Part shown: positions 45,103-53,815 of the stretch, one piece after another | How the letters are laid out: every line of letters begins with the position of its first letter | How positions within the stretch are numbered: position 1 is the stretch's first letter | Assembly: GCF_001651035.1 (NCBI RefSeq) | Contig: NZ_LXRG01000192.1 | Span: 772,765 to 836,764, forward strand | Source: Halomonas sp. ALS9 | GTDB lineage: Bacteria; Pseudomonadota; Gammaproteobacteria; Pseudomonadales; Halomonadaceae | Length of the DNA: 64,000 bases | Reading direction: 5' to 3' | Notes under the pieces: model-generated | The model's input: only the letters and a program-made list of their open reading frames with translations | What the model was told of the DNA's origin: nothing | The model's database searches: none | Position numbers and translations under genes: made by a program

Positions 45103-46632
45103 ATGAGCAAACAAGTAAACGATCAGGACGATGTACAACCCACGTCCGCCGATGCCTCCCAAGGCGTCCCTAAAACGACCGACAAAGCAGCTTCCACGAC
45201 CGACGCGACTGAGCCCAACACGCCGACCGCAACGCCGAGCTCAACAACACCTGCTCAGAGCGATGCTAAAAATAGTCGGTCGCGGCGGCGTGGAAAGGGC
45301 TCGCCAGCTGCGAGTTCAACCGCTGCTAGCAGCGCTACCAGCACGGCTAAACCGACAGATACCACGACAAGCAATGCAAGCGCCCCTGGCACACCTAAAG
45401 AGAGCGCCACTAGCCCTGCATCAGCTTCACCGAGTTCAGCGCAACCAAGCCCCTCTTCCTCAAGTGGGTCAGCTTCGAGCTCGCCATCTTCAAACGCCGC
45501 CTCGTCAAAGCCGACCAGCGACAAGTCATCGGCGGGCACCACGCCGCCCACTGGCCACAAAGGCAGCAGCCAGAGCAGTGGTGGCAAAAGCGGAGGCGGC
45601 AAAAGTGGCGGTCTCGCGATTGCCCTGGTGGTTATCCTGGCAATTGCCTTGGTGTTCGTCGCTTGGCAAGGTTGGCAACGCCTGGATAGTCAGCAGCAGC
45701 GCCTCGACGAACTGGCGCAACAGACTGAAGGTAGCGCCTCGCAACAGGCGGTTAGCGACCTTGAATCACGCCTGGATAGCGGTGAAGCCGAGCGCGATGA
45801 AGCGCTGCAGAGCACACTGGGTGACCTGCGTGATGAATTTGACAGCTACCGCAGCGACGTCGATGAGACCCTGGGCCAAGTGCTGGATCAGCTCTCTCAA
45901 GAGCAGGACACCGACGAACGCGAGTGGCTGCATGCCGAAGCGGCTTACCTGCTGCGTTTGGCCAACCAGCGCCTACAGCTTGAAGGCGACGTAGATGGCG
46001 CGGCAGCACTGCTGCGTACCGCCGACGCCCGCCTGGTTGATGCTGATAACCCCGCGTTGACCCCTGTACGCGAAGCGATTGCCAATGAGCTAGCCGCTCT
46101 AGACGCTGTCCCCCAGATTGACCGCACCGGCCTCTATTTAGCACTCAATGCACAGCAGCAGCGTATTTCTAGCTTACGTCTCTCCCAAGAAATTGAAGAG
46201 CAGGCGGTAACCTCTAGCATCGAAGAGCCGCCCACTGGCACTTTCCAACGCCAACTGGCGCGCTTCGGTGAAGAGCTCAAAGACTTGGTAGTGATCCGTC
46301 ATCACGACGAAGCCCTGGAAGCGCTGATTACGCCAGAGCAAGAGTCGTACCTGCGCCAGAGTCTACGCCTGGTGCTAGAGCAGACGCAGTTAGCCCTGCT
46401 CAACGAAGAAAAAGCGCTTTATGACGCGAGTATCGACAAAGCACTACAGCTACTGAACGACTACTACGACACCACGCGCGAAGAGACACAAAGCGTTATT
46501 ACGCGCCTTGAAGAGCTAAAGCAGGCCGAGGTAAAGCCGGAGCTGCCCGATATCAGTGCTTCGCAGCAGGAACTCGCACGCTTTATCGAGAACCGCTATG
46601 AGACACGTGGCCAAAGCGGAGGTGATGCATGA
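45103..46632 (+). CDS. hemX: HemX, uroporphyrinogen-III C-methyltransferase-like membrane protein
   Basis: A 509-residue inner-membrane protein. Residues 1-165 are a Ser/Thr/Ala/Pro-rich disordered cytoplasmic tail; one membrane helix follows (about 173-190, LAIALVVILAIALVFVAW). The periplasmic part starts with a coiled coil (about 195-265), then the HemX domain with EAAYLLRLANQRLQLEGD. Despite its name, methyltransferase activity is not established for HemX proteins. It overlaps hemY by 4 bases. Confidence 0.9.
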   Translation: MSKQVNDQDDVQPTSADASQGVPKTTDKAASTTDATEPNTPTATPSSTTPAQSDAKNSRSRRRGKGSPAASSTAASSATSTAKPTDTTTSNASAPGTPKESATSPASASPSSAQPSPSSSSGSASSSPSSNAASSKPTSDKSSAGTTPPTGHKGSSQSSGGKSGGGKSGGLAIALVVILAIALVFVAWQGWQRLDSQQQRLDELAQQTEGSASQQAVSDLESRLDSGEAERDEALQSTLGDLRDEFDSYRSDVDETLGQVLDQLSQEQDTDEREWLHAEAAYLLRLANQRLQLEGDVDGAAALLRTADARLVDADNPALTPVREAIANELAALDAVPQIDRTGLYLALNAQQQRISSLRLSQEIEEQAVTSSIEEPPTGTFQRQLARFGEELKDLVVIRHHDEALEALITPEQESYLRQSLRLVLEQTQLALLNEEKALYDASIDKALQLLNDYYDTTREETQSVITRLEELKQAEVKPELPDISASQQELARFIENRYETRGQSGGDA

Positions 46633-47906
46633 GAAAGCTTGTTCTCCTCATTGTCGCAGGCCTCGCCGTCGGGGCTCTGTTTGGGCACCTGATGATGTCG
46701 GTGCCCGGCTACTGGCTAATCCGCGTGGGCGACTCTTCCATCCAAACCTCGTTTTGGTTTGGTCTGGTGCTGCTGTTTGCCGCCTTTATCGTCCTACACT
46801 TTGTGCTGCGCCTGCTCAGCGGCATTATTCGCCCCATGGGACGCTTTCGCAGTTGGAACAGCCGCGCCCGCAACCGCCGCGCCATGCAGCGCACCGTGCG
46901 TGGCTTGGTAGCGTTGACCGAAGGACGCTGGAAAAAAGCGGAGAAAACGCTGCTTAACGCCGCCGATGACTCCAGCACACCGCTGGTTAACTACCTATCC
47001 GCAGCGCTGGCCGCCCATTACCAGGGCCATCACAGCAAATCCCAGGAGCACCTGAATCAAGCGGAGCTAACCACCGACGGCGCCGACACGGCAGTAGGCT
47101 TGATGCAGGCGCAAATGATGATTGAGCGCCAGCAGCCGGAAGAGGCGCTGGCGATTCTTAATCGTCTGGATAAAAAGCTTTCTAATCACCCGCAGGTGCT
47201 CAAACTACTCAAACAGGTGCATTTAAGCGTCAATGATTGGGAAGGTTTACGGCGTTTGATTCCACGCCTGGCGGCGCAGAAGCTCATCACTCAGCAAGAG
47301 CGTGAGCAGCTGGAATTTAAAGCCTACCGTGAACTCATCGTATTTGAGGCGCAAAACCCCACCAACATCGAGCGGGTGCGTGGCCTTTGGGCCGATATGC
47401 CCGACTACCTGCGCGGCAATACCGAGCTGATCGTACTCTATACCGAGGCGCTGATTCAGGCCAACGAAGAGCCGATCGCCGAACGTCTGCTCAACCACTC
47501 GTTGGATAACCATTGGGACGCACGTTTAGTAAAACGCTACGGCCTGCTAAATGTGGACGCCGCTCGCCAACTTGTAAAAGCCGAAAAATGGCTGCAGGAG
47601 CGTCCCAACGACCCAGAGCTGCTGCTCGCTTGCGGCCGCCTCTCGCTACGCATCGGCCAGTGGCAAAAGGCACTAGAGTACTTTGAAGCCAGCCAGCGTC
47701 AGCGCCCCAATGGCGAAGTTTGCGCTGAGCTTGCGCGCCTTTATGCAAGCCTTGGCGAGCATAATAAGAGCCAGCTCTACTACCGCCACAGCGTTGAAAT
47801 GCTGGCTAAATCGCTGCCATCACTACCGCAACCCAGCGATGCTAACGACAGCAAAAAACCAGACAGTAAGCAAAAAGAGAGTAAAACCATCAAGAAAAGC
47901 GCCTAA
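46629..47906 (+). CDS. hemY: HemY, membrane TPR protein of the heme operon
   Basis: A 425-residue protein with two N-terminal membrane helices (about 4-24 and 41-62), followed by TPR repeats to about 390. The family start GHLMMSVPGYWLIRVGDSSIQTSFW is seen. The Lys-rich C-terminus is soluble. It is the gammaproteobacterial heme-operon HemY, not the protoporphyrinogen oxidase of the same name; its function is unclear. Confidence 0.93.
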   Translation: MRKLVLLIVAGLAVGALFGHLMMSVPGYWLIRVGDSSIQTSFWFGLVLLFAAFIVLHFVLRLLSGIIRPMGRFRSWNSRARNRRAMQRTVRGLVALTEGRWKKAEKTLLNAADDSSTPLVNYLSAALAAHYQGHHSKSQEHLNQAELTTDGADTAVGLMQAQMMIERQQPEEALAILNRLDKKLSNHPQVLKLLKQVHLSVNDWEGLRRLIPRLAAQKLITQQEREQLEFKAYRELIVFEAQNPTNIERVRGLWADMPDYLRGNTELIVLYTEALIQANEEPIAERLLNHSLDNHWDARLVKRYGLLNVDAARQLVKAEKWLQERPNDPELLLACGRLSLRIGQWQKALEYFEASQRQRPNGEVCAELARLYASLGEHNKSQLYYRHSVEMLAKSLPSLPQPSDANDSKKPDSKQKESKTIKKSA

Positions 47907-47930
47907 TTGCGCTTCTGGTATAACGTTCAA

Positions 47931-47954
47931 GGGCGCCTTTTAGGCGCCCTTTTT
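47931..47954 (+). terminator. Intrinsic terminator of the hemCDXY operon
   Basis: GGGCGCC-TTTTA-GGCGCCC followed by TTTTT. It lies 25 bp after the hemY stop and just before the end of the convergent mscL gene; the opposite strand lacks a good T-rich tail. Confidence 0.9.
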
Positions 47955-47960
47955 AGTGAG

Positions 47961-48485
47961 TCAAGGTTTGGCTGGCGGCGTTTGGGGTGGCATGGTGGTC
48001 TCAACCGGCGCTTCAGCCACGACTGGCTGAGAAAGCGTTGCTGTGCAGTGACCGCAGCGGGTGGCTTTGATCGGCACCACCATCAAACAATAAGGGCAAG
48101 GCTGCTCTGTCGGGCTTGCCGGGGCCACCGCCTCTTCGCGCTTTAACCGGTTAATGGTGCGCACCAATAGAAAAACGACAAAGGCGACAATCGTAAAGCT
48201 CACCACCGCATTGATAAACAGCCCAACATTTAGCGTTACCGCCCCTGCCGCCTGGGCATCCGCCAGCGTGGCATAAGGGCCAGCCACACTCCCTGGCCGC
48301 AACACCACAAATAGATTTGAAAAGTCGACCCCGCCCACCAGCAAACCAATCAGCGGGTTCATGACGTCCGCCACCAGGCTCTGCACAATCAGCGTAAATG
48401 CCCCGCCGATAATAATCCCCACCGCCATATCGACGACGTTACCTTTTACCGCAAACTCACGGAATTCCTGAAAAAACTTTGCCAT
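47961..48485 (-). CDS. mscL: Large-conductance mechanosensitive channel MscL with C-terminal zinc-ribbon-like motif
   Basis: A 174-residue channel that opens under membrane tension to release solutes after osmotic downshift. The N-terminal [27 protein letters not shown] and the two helices (about 17-45 and 88-110) are standard. E. coli MscL has 136 residues; here the C-terminal helix bundle is replaced or extended by CPYC at 130-133 and CGHC at 144-147, then a Pro-rich tail. The start was set at MAKFF; five extra codons upstream are ignored. Confidence 0.93.
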   Translation of the reverse strand: MAKFFQEFREFAVKGNVVDMAVGIIIGGAFTLIVQSLVADVMNPLIGLLVGGVDFSNLFVVLRPGSVAGPYATLADAQAAGAVTLNVGLFINAVVSFTIVAFVVFLLVRTINRLKREEAVAPASPTEQPCPYCLMVVPIKATRCGHCTATLSQPVVAEAPVETTMPPQTPPAKP

Positions 48486-48620
48486 TTTCAAACGTCCCAA
48501 CGTTTCGTTTTAGCCAATACCCAGCGTCATTTCATTCAATTAAGAGCATGGGCGAGGGTACGTTAGGCGGCAAGTAAATTTATTCAGGTTAAAGGTTAGA
48601 TACCAAGGGTTAAACTTACT

Positions 48621-49442
48621 TTATAGACCGAGCATCTCACGGGCCTGCTGCCAGTTTGCAACAGGGCGCTCATACCTTTCGCACAATGCTACCGTGCGCT
48701 CGACTAACGCTGCGTTAGAAGGAGCCAGCGTATTACTGTCCAAGCGCACGTTATCTTCAAGGCCAGTGCGTGTATGGCCGCCAGCAGCAATTGACCACTC
48801 GTTAAGCAGATACTGATTGGCGCCAATGCCTGCGCCACACCAGTGAGCATCTGGCGCCAGCCGCTTGAGCGTCTCAATATAGAAATCAAAAGAGGGCTTG
48901 TCCGCAGGCATGGCGTTCTTTACGCCCATGACGAACTGAACGTAGAGCGGCGTCGCTAACTTGCCTTGCTTGGAAAGACTTACTGCTTGGTGAATATGCG
49001 ACAAGTCAAACGCCTCTATCTCGGGCTTAACGGCGTACTTAAGCATCTCGTCGGCAAGCCACTCCACCAACTGTGGTGGATTCTCGTAAACACGATTAGG
49101 GAAGTTATTGGACCCAACCGAAAGGCTAGCCATATCAGGCTTGAGCGGCAACATACCGCCACGTGCCTCTCCCGCGCCCGAGCGTCCACCGGTAGAGAGC
49201 TGAATGATCATGCCCGGGCAGTGCTTTTTAAGTCCCTCCATCAAACGACCAAACTTCTCCGGGTCAGAGGAAGGCGTTTGATCATCGTTGCGCACATGGC
49301 AGTGAGCAATAGTTGCTCCTGCTTCAAACGCCGCCTGGGTACTTTCGATCTGCTCTTCAACCGTAATCGGCACGGCAGGATTGTTCTCTTTGCGCGGCAG
49401 GCTGCCGGTAATGGCGACGCAAATGATGCAGGGCTGAGACAT
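48621..49442 (-). CDS. BKACE family beta-keto acid cleavage enzyme
   Basis: A 273-residue TIM-barrel enzyme of the family first known from 3-keto-5-aminohexanoate cleavage. It has the N-terminal ICVAITGSLPRKENNP, the zinc-binding HCHVR (His47, His49), QLSTGGRSGAG, and GLEDNVRL near the C-terminus. These enzymes condense a beta-keto acid with acetyl-CoA to release acetoacetate and a CoA ester; the side chain accepted varies widely. It follows pobA on the same strand but after a terminator. Confidence 0.9.
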   Translation of the reverse strand: MSQPCIICVAITGSLPRKENNPAVPITVEEQIESTQAAFEAGATIAHCHVRNDDQTPSSDPEKFGRLMEGLKKHCPGMIIQLSTGGRSGAGEARGGMLPLKPDMASLSVGSNNFPNRVYENPPQLVEWLADEMLKYAVKPEIEAFDLSHIHQAVSLSKQGKLATPLYVQFVMGVKNAMPADKPSFDFYIETLKRLAPDAHWCGAGIGANQYLLNEWSIAAGGHTRTGLEDNVRLDSNTLAPSNAALVERTVALCERYERPVANWQQAREMLGL

Positions 49443-49537
49443 AAAAACCTCTTTTTATTCGCATAACGAACACTAATTTGTAATACGAACAATATAGGCC
49501 AGATATTTATCAGCGTCAAATCATGGCGACCACGCGT

Positions 49538-49563
49538 AAAAAAGCCCAAGCTGGCGCCTGGGC
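49538..49563 (-). terminator. Intrinsic terminator of pobA
   Basis: Read leftwards: GCCCAGGC-GCCA-GCTTGGGC (one G-T pair), then TTTTTT. It separates pobA from the BKACE gene. Confidence 0.85.
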
Positions 49564-49591
49564 AAGAGGATAAACAGAGAAAGGTGAGAGG

Positions 49592-50857
<1,266 letters not shown>

Positions 50858-50922
50858 CTAGATCAATTATTGGACATTTAGCGTCTTATTACCCAACCTT
50901 AGTCGTATAGGAGAAGCAGGTG

Positions 50923-51825
50923 ATGCCAGCCTCATCGGCAACGTCCGTTCCGGTCTTTAAACTGTATGGCGAGACGCAGCACTGGCCCACGCCCGACTTG
51001 CTCCACTGCGAGTCTATCCCCGAGCGCAGCCAGCTACATGACTGGCGGATCCGGCCGCACCGCCATGCGGATCTCGTGCATATTCTGTTTATTTCTCACG
51101 GTAGCGTTGAGCTGGAACTGGAGGGAACAAGCCATCAGCTTCAGAGCACCAGCGCTATCGTTGTGCCCGCGATGGCTATTCACGGCTTTCTCTTTTCACC
51201 GGATGTGGAAGGACACATTATCACCCTGGCCAAACCGCTGGCCGACCACTTACATGCACTAATGGGTGAGAGCAGTACGCTAAAAAAAGCCGACTTCTAT
51301 CCGCTGCTCCAGCCAAACCAGACCGACAAAATTGCCACGCTGGTGGCCCAGATCGACCAGGAGTACCGCCAACCGGCCCCCGGACGCAATAGCCTACTCG
51401 AAGCACTTACCCAAGCCTTGGTGGTCGAGCTATCGCGTCTTTGTGCTTATGCAGGCCGCGCGACAAAACGCTATGGCCCCCGCCAAAGTGACAAAGGACG
51501 GCAGCATTTAGAACACTATCAAGCGCTGATCGACGCCCACTATCGCGAGCAGCCAAGTATTGAGCAGTTAGCCGAGCAGATCGGGGTGAGTAGCGCGCAC
51601 CTGAACCTGCTCTGCCGGCAGCTCGCCGGGCGCAGCGCCCTGCAATTGCTGCATGAACGCTTATTGCTGGAAGCCAAGCGTCAGCTCACCTATACCAATA
51701 TGACCATCGGCCAGGTCTCCGACAGCTTGGGCTTCTCTGAACCGGCTTACTTCACACGCTTTTTTAAGCGCAATACCACGCTCTCGCCGCGGGAGTTTCG
51801 GCTGCGCCAGCACGCCCAGTCATAG
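50923..51825 (+). CDS. pobR: PobR, AraC-family activator of pobA
   Basis: A 300-residue regulator. The N-terminal cupin-like effector domain (about 20-150) has the HRHADLVHILFISHGSVEL strand. The C-terminal AraC helix-turn-helix pair is about 195-295 (SIEQLAEQIGVSSAHLN and IGQVSDSLGFSEPAYFTRFFKR). AraC-type PobR proteins activate pobA with 4-hydroxybenzoate in pseudomonads. A GTG three bases upstream could also be the start, since AGGAG serves either. Confidence 0.9.
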   Translation: MPASSATSVPVFKLYGETQHWPTPDLLHCESIPERSQLHDWRIRPHRHADLVHILFISHGSVELELEGTSHQLQSTSAIVVPAMAIHGFLFSPDVEGHIITLAKPLADHLHALMGESSTLKKADFYPLLQPNQTDKIATLVAQIDQEYRQPAPGRNSLLEALTQALVVELSRLCAYAGRATKRYGPRQSDKGRQHLEHYQALIDAHYREQPSIEQLAEQIGVSSAHLNLLCRQLAGRSALQLLHERLLLEAKRQLTYTNMTIGQVSDSLGFSEPAYFTRFFKRNTTLSPREFRLRQHAQS

Positions 51826-51884
51826 GCGCGAAGCCGTGTTGCTATCTGGCTGGCAATGAGAGCTAACCAACGCTGAAGCCAGCC

Positions 51885-51910
51885 AAGGGTCTGAAGCTGG
51901 TGAGACCCTT
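51885..51910 (+). terminator. Hairpin downstream of pobR
   Basis: AAGGGTCT-N10-AGACCCTT, an 8-bp perfect stem about 60 bp past the pobR stop, with only a short T stretch. It may be a weak terminator. Confidence 0.4.
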
Positions 51911-51979
51911 TAGCCGCCTAGCAGCCAACTAAAATTTGGAGCACCACCGACACGTAGTGAAGCGCTTTTTAATGTATTC

Positions 51980-52576
51980 TTATTCGCCTTTATCAAAACT
52001 AAAAAGCTGATTGAGCTTTGCATATTGGAGCAGCATTATGGTTTTACCATCTTGAATTTCTCCCGAGCTAATCTTGGCGTAAGCGTCATTAAAATCTAGC
52101 TCTAACACCTCGATATTTTCCTGCTCATGCTCTAAACCGCCTCCTGAAGAAACTTTCATGTCGTCTGAATATTCAGCCACAAAAAAGTAAAGCTTTTCGG
52201 TGACCGAGCCCGGTGACATATAGGCTTCAAATATTTTCTTTACTTTATCGACCCTATAACCCGTTTCTTCCTCGGCTTCTTTTTTAATACAATCTTCAGC
52301 ATTATCTTCATCTAGCAACCCTGCACATGTTTCGATTAACATTCCGTCGGCATTGCCATTAACAAATGTGGGCAAGCGAAACTGGCGAGTCAATATGACA
52401 CTACCTTTACTATGGTTGTATAAAAGTATTGTTGACCCATTACCTCGGTCATAGGCTTCACGCTCTTGCCTCTCCCATTCACCATCAGGCTTTTGATAAT
52501 CAAATGAGTATTTATTGAGGGTATACCAGTTATCCGACAATAATTTTTTTTCGATATTTTTAACTTTAGTATCCAT
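51980..52576 (-). CDS. nudK: GDP-mannose pyrophosphatase NudK (Nudix hydrolase)
   Basis: A 198-residue Nudix enzyme close to E. coli NudK (191 residues). Shared stretches include KLLSDNWYTLNKYSFDY, YDRGNGSTILLYN, LTRQFRLPTFVNGN, AGLLDEDNAEDCIKKEAEEE and EAYMSPGSVTEKLYFFVAEY. It hydrolyses GDP-mannose. In the Nudix box the first Glu position reads Asn (GLLDEDN), a deviation worth noting. The gene is far richer in A and T than its neighbours, with codons such as AAA, ATA and TTA common, which suggests recent acquisition. Confidence 0.9.
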   Translation of the reverse strand: MDTKVKNIEKKLLSDNWYTLNKYSFDYQKPDGEWERQEREAYDRGNGSTILLYNHSKGSVILTRQFRLPTFVNGNADGMLIETCAGLLDEDNAEDCIKKEAEEETGYRVDKVKKIFEAYMSPGSVTEKLYFFVAEYSDDMKVSSGGGLEHEQENIEVLELDFNDAYAKISSGEIQDGKTIMLLQYAKLNQLFSFDKGE

Positions 52577-52658
52577 AGCACTCTCACGATATAAGCCATA
52601 CCAAGAAGCTTAACAATAACTAAAATGCTGATAGTTGATTGCTTAAATTGCAGATAAT

Positions 52659-52696
52659 AGCTTTTCAAAAAAGTTTTTCAAAACAGCTTTTCAAAA
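52659..52696. repeat. Three 12-bp direct repeats upstream of nudK
   Basis: AG(C/T)TTTTCAAAA at 52659-52670, 52672-52683 and 52685-52696, on a 13-bp period, 83-120 bp upstream of the nudK start. They may be operator sites or a small repeat expansion in the AT-rich segment. Confidence 0.7.
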
Positions 52697-52698
52697 TG

Positions 52699-52735
52699 CA
52701 AAAGGGCCAGCGCAAATGCGCTGACCCTTTTTGGT
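52699..52735. terminator. Bidirectional intrinsic terminator between the 42-residue ORF and the nudK upstream region
   Basis: A stem of GGG-CAGCGCA and TGCGCTG-CCC with one mismatch and an AAT loop, with TTTTT on the plus side and TTTT on the minus side. It closes the short leftward transcription unit of the 42-residue ORF. Confidence 0.8.
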
Positions 52736-52775
52736 GTCTCTCGACCCAATGTCAAAGCTACGGGCAACTGAGCGT

Positions 52776-52904
52776 TTAGATACCGTAGCGATTAAACAGG
52801 TGCGCCCAGTGGTGGCGGTAGGCACGCTCGGTCATTCGCTCAAGCAGCCGATAGGCAACGCCCAGAGTTCGTTTAATCAAGGAAGCGTTAGTAGCGGAGA
52901 TCAT
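52776..52904 (-). CDS. Small basic protein of 42 residues, unknown function
   Basis: Encodes MISATNASLIKRTLGVAYRL and then a segment ending AYRHHWAHLFNRYGI; I do not recognise the family. It is rich in Arg, His and aromatic residues, and residues 9-30 can form an amphipathic helix. Support for being real: a terminator follows within about 45 bp, and upstream a TTGGAC/TATGCT pair with an 18-bp spacer and a 22-bp dyad form a plausible regulated promoter. The ribosome site (CAGGTACC) is weak. It resembles the size and basic nature of DUF1127-type peptides without sharing their motif. Confidence 0.5.
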   Translation of the reverse strand: MISATNASLIKRTLGVAYRLLERMTERAYRHHWAHLFNRYGI

Positions 52905-52947
52905 GGCAGTGGTACCTGACAATTTAGTGAGGATGCTAACAGCATAG

Positions 52948-52973
52948 CCAAGCACTAGACTTTAGTCCAATGC
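52948..52973 (-). promoter_or_regulatory. Operator-like dyad over the promoter of the 42-residue ORF
   Basis: GCATTGGACT-AA-AGTCTAGTGC (52952-52973), 8 of 10 arm positions symmetrical, overlapping the putative -35 TTGGAC. It is also close to the end of the next leftward gene, so both could be affected. Confidence 0.4.
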
Positions 52974-52984
52974 TTACACTTTGC

Positions 52985-53704
52985 CTATCGATACCAACTA
53001 CATCCGGCGCTATCGCTTGAGAAGCAGTCGAGTGATATGTCTTCGAGATAGAGCTGGTGCGGTTCAGAAATCTGGCTCCATGACACTGAAGGAGTCGTTT
53101 CCTCGAACATATTACCGCCGGTTGTGGTCTTCTTTTTACCCGTTAGGTAATTAACGCTCACTTCGGTTACTTCCCCCGTGCTGCGCGAGAACCCTGAGTA
53201 ATCGTAGCCGATTAGCCGGAATTTCTCGCTCTCAAGCCGAAAGGTAAATGCCTGCCGTGAGACCCCATAGCTTCCACAGCTCAGCCAAGTGCCCAACGCG
53301 ACGAGGATTCGCCCACGCGCTATCGAGATATCTCCTTCACTTAGTAGTGGATCCGCCAAGCACGGATTCTCCTGACTATGCTCACTGGGCAGTAGATTAT
53401 CGCGGGTCAAAAACGTACGGTACCCGCTTTGGGTATTAAGCAGCACAATAAGGCGGCGAGGATTAAGGTTGAGAACGGGTGACCCAAACCCGTCATTCTC
53501 AAATAGGTTGTCAGCACTCACTTCTTCGACCACGAGCACCGCATCATCTGCACCGTCTCGGTTCAAGTCGCCCGTTGCACTTGAGATGAGCTTCCAGCCA
53601 GAGGGCACCCAGTGCTCAAAGAGGGTTGGCGGCTCGGCAAATGTCGAACCGGTAGCAAGAAGTAACGCAACGGCTAGTGTCAAAACCGATAATCGCGGCT
53701 TAAT
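52985..53704 (-). CDS. Exported protein of unknown function with an FG-GAP/EF-hand-like motif; apparent ATT start
   Basis: 239 residues if translation begins at ATT (53702-53704), 7 bases behind AGGAG. This gives a textbook signal peptide: MKPRLS, a hydrophobic core LTLAVALLLA, then TGSTFAE. The nearest conventional start (TTG at 53683) lacks a ribosome site and removes the basic residues. The mature part carries GDLNRDGADDAVLVVE, a Ca-binding loop as in FG-GAP/VCBS repeats, and four or five cysteines (NPC, LSCG, LDC, GCSW) that probably form disulfides. No named family recognised. Confidence 0.7.
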   Translation of the reverse strand: MKPRLSVLTLAVALLLATGSTFAEPPTLFEHWVPSGWKLISSATGDLNRDGADDAVLVVEEVSADNLFENDGFGSPVLNLNPRRLIVLLNTQSGYRTFLTRDNLLPSEHSQENPCLADPLLSEGDISIARGRILVALGTWLSCGSYGVSRQAFTFRLESEKFRLIGYDYSGFSRSTGEVTEVSVNYLTGKKKTTTGGNMFEETTPSVSWSQISEPHQLYLEDISLDCFSSDSAGCSWYR

Positions 53705-53815
53705 GGTCAGACTCCTCTAGACATGAAGCCAAAATAAAGTTTAGCGTCATTTTTGAAACTCAGCACTACCACGCTTATACCGCGCGAGTTTCGGCAACGC
53801 TAGCACCACACCCAG

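Noticed and set aside
45131..45994. Long open frame (287 codons) in another frame of hemX
   Set aside because: It is a by-product of the repetitive GC-rich Ser/Thr/Ala/Pro coding of hemX; composition is Arg/Pro/Ala-rich nonsense and hemX itself is clear.
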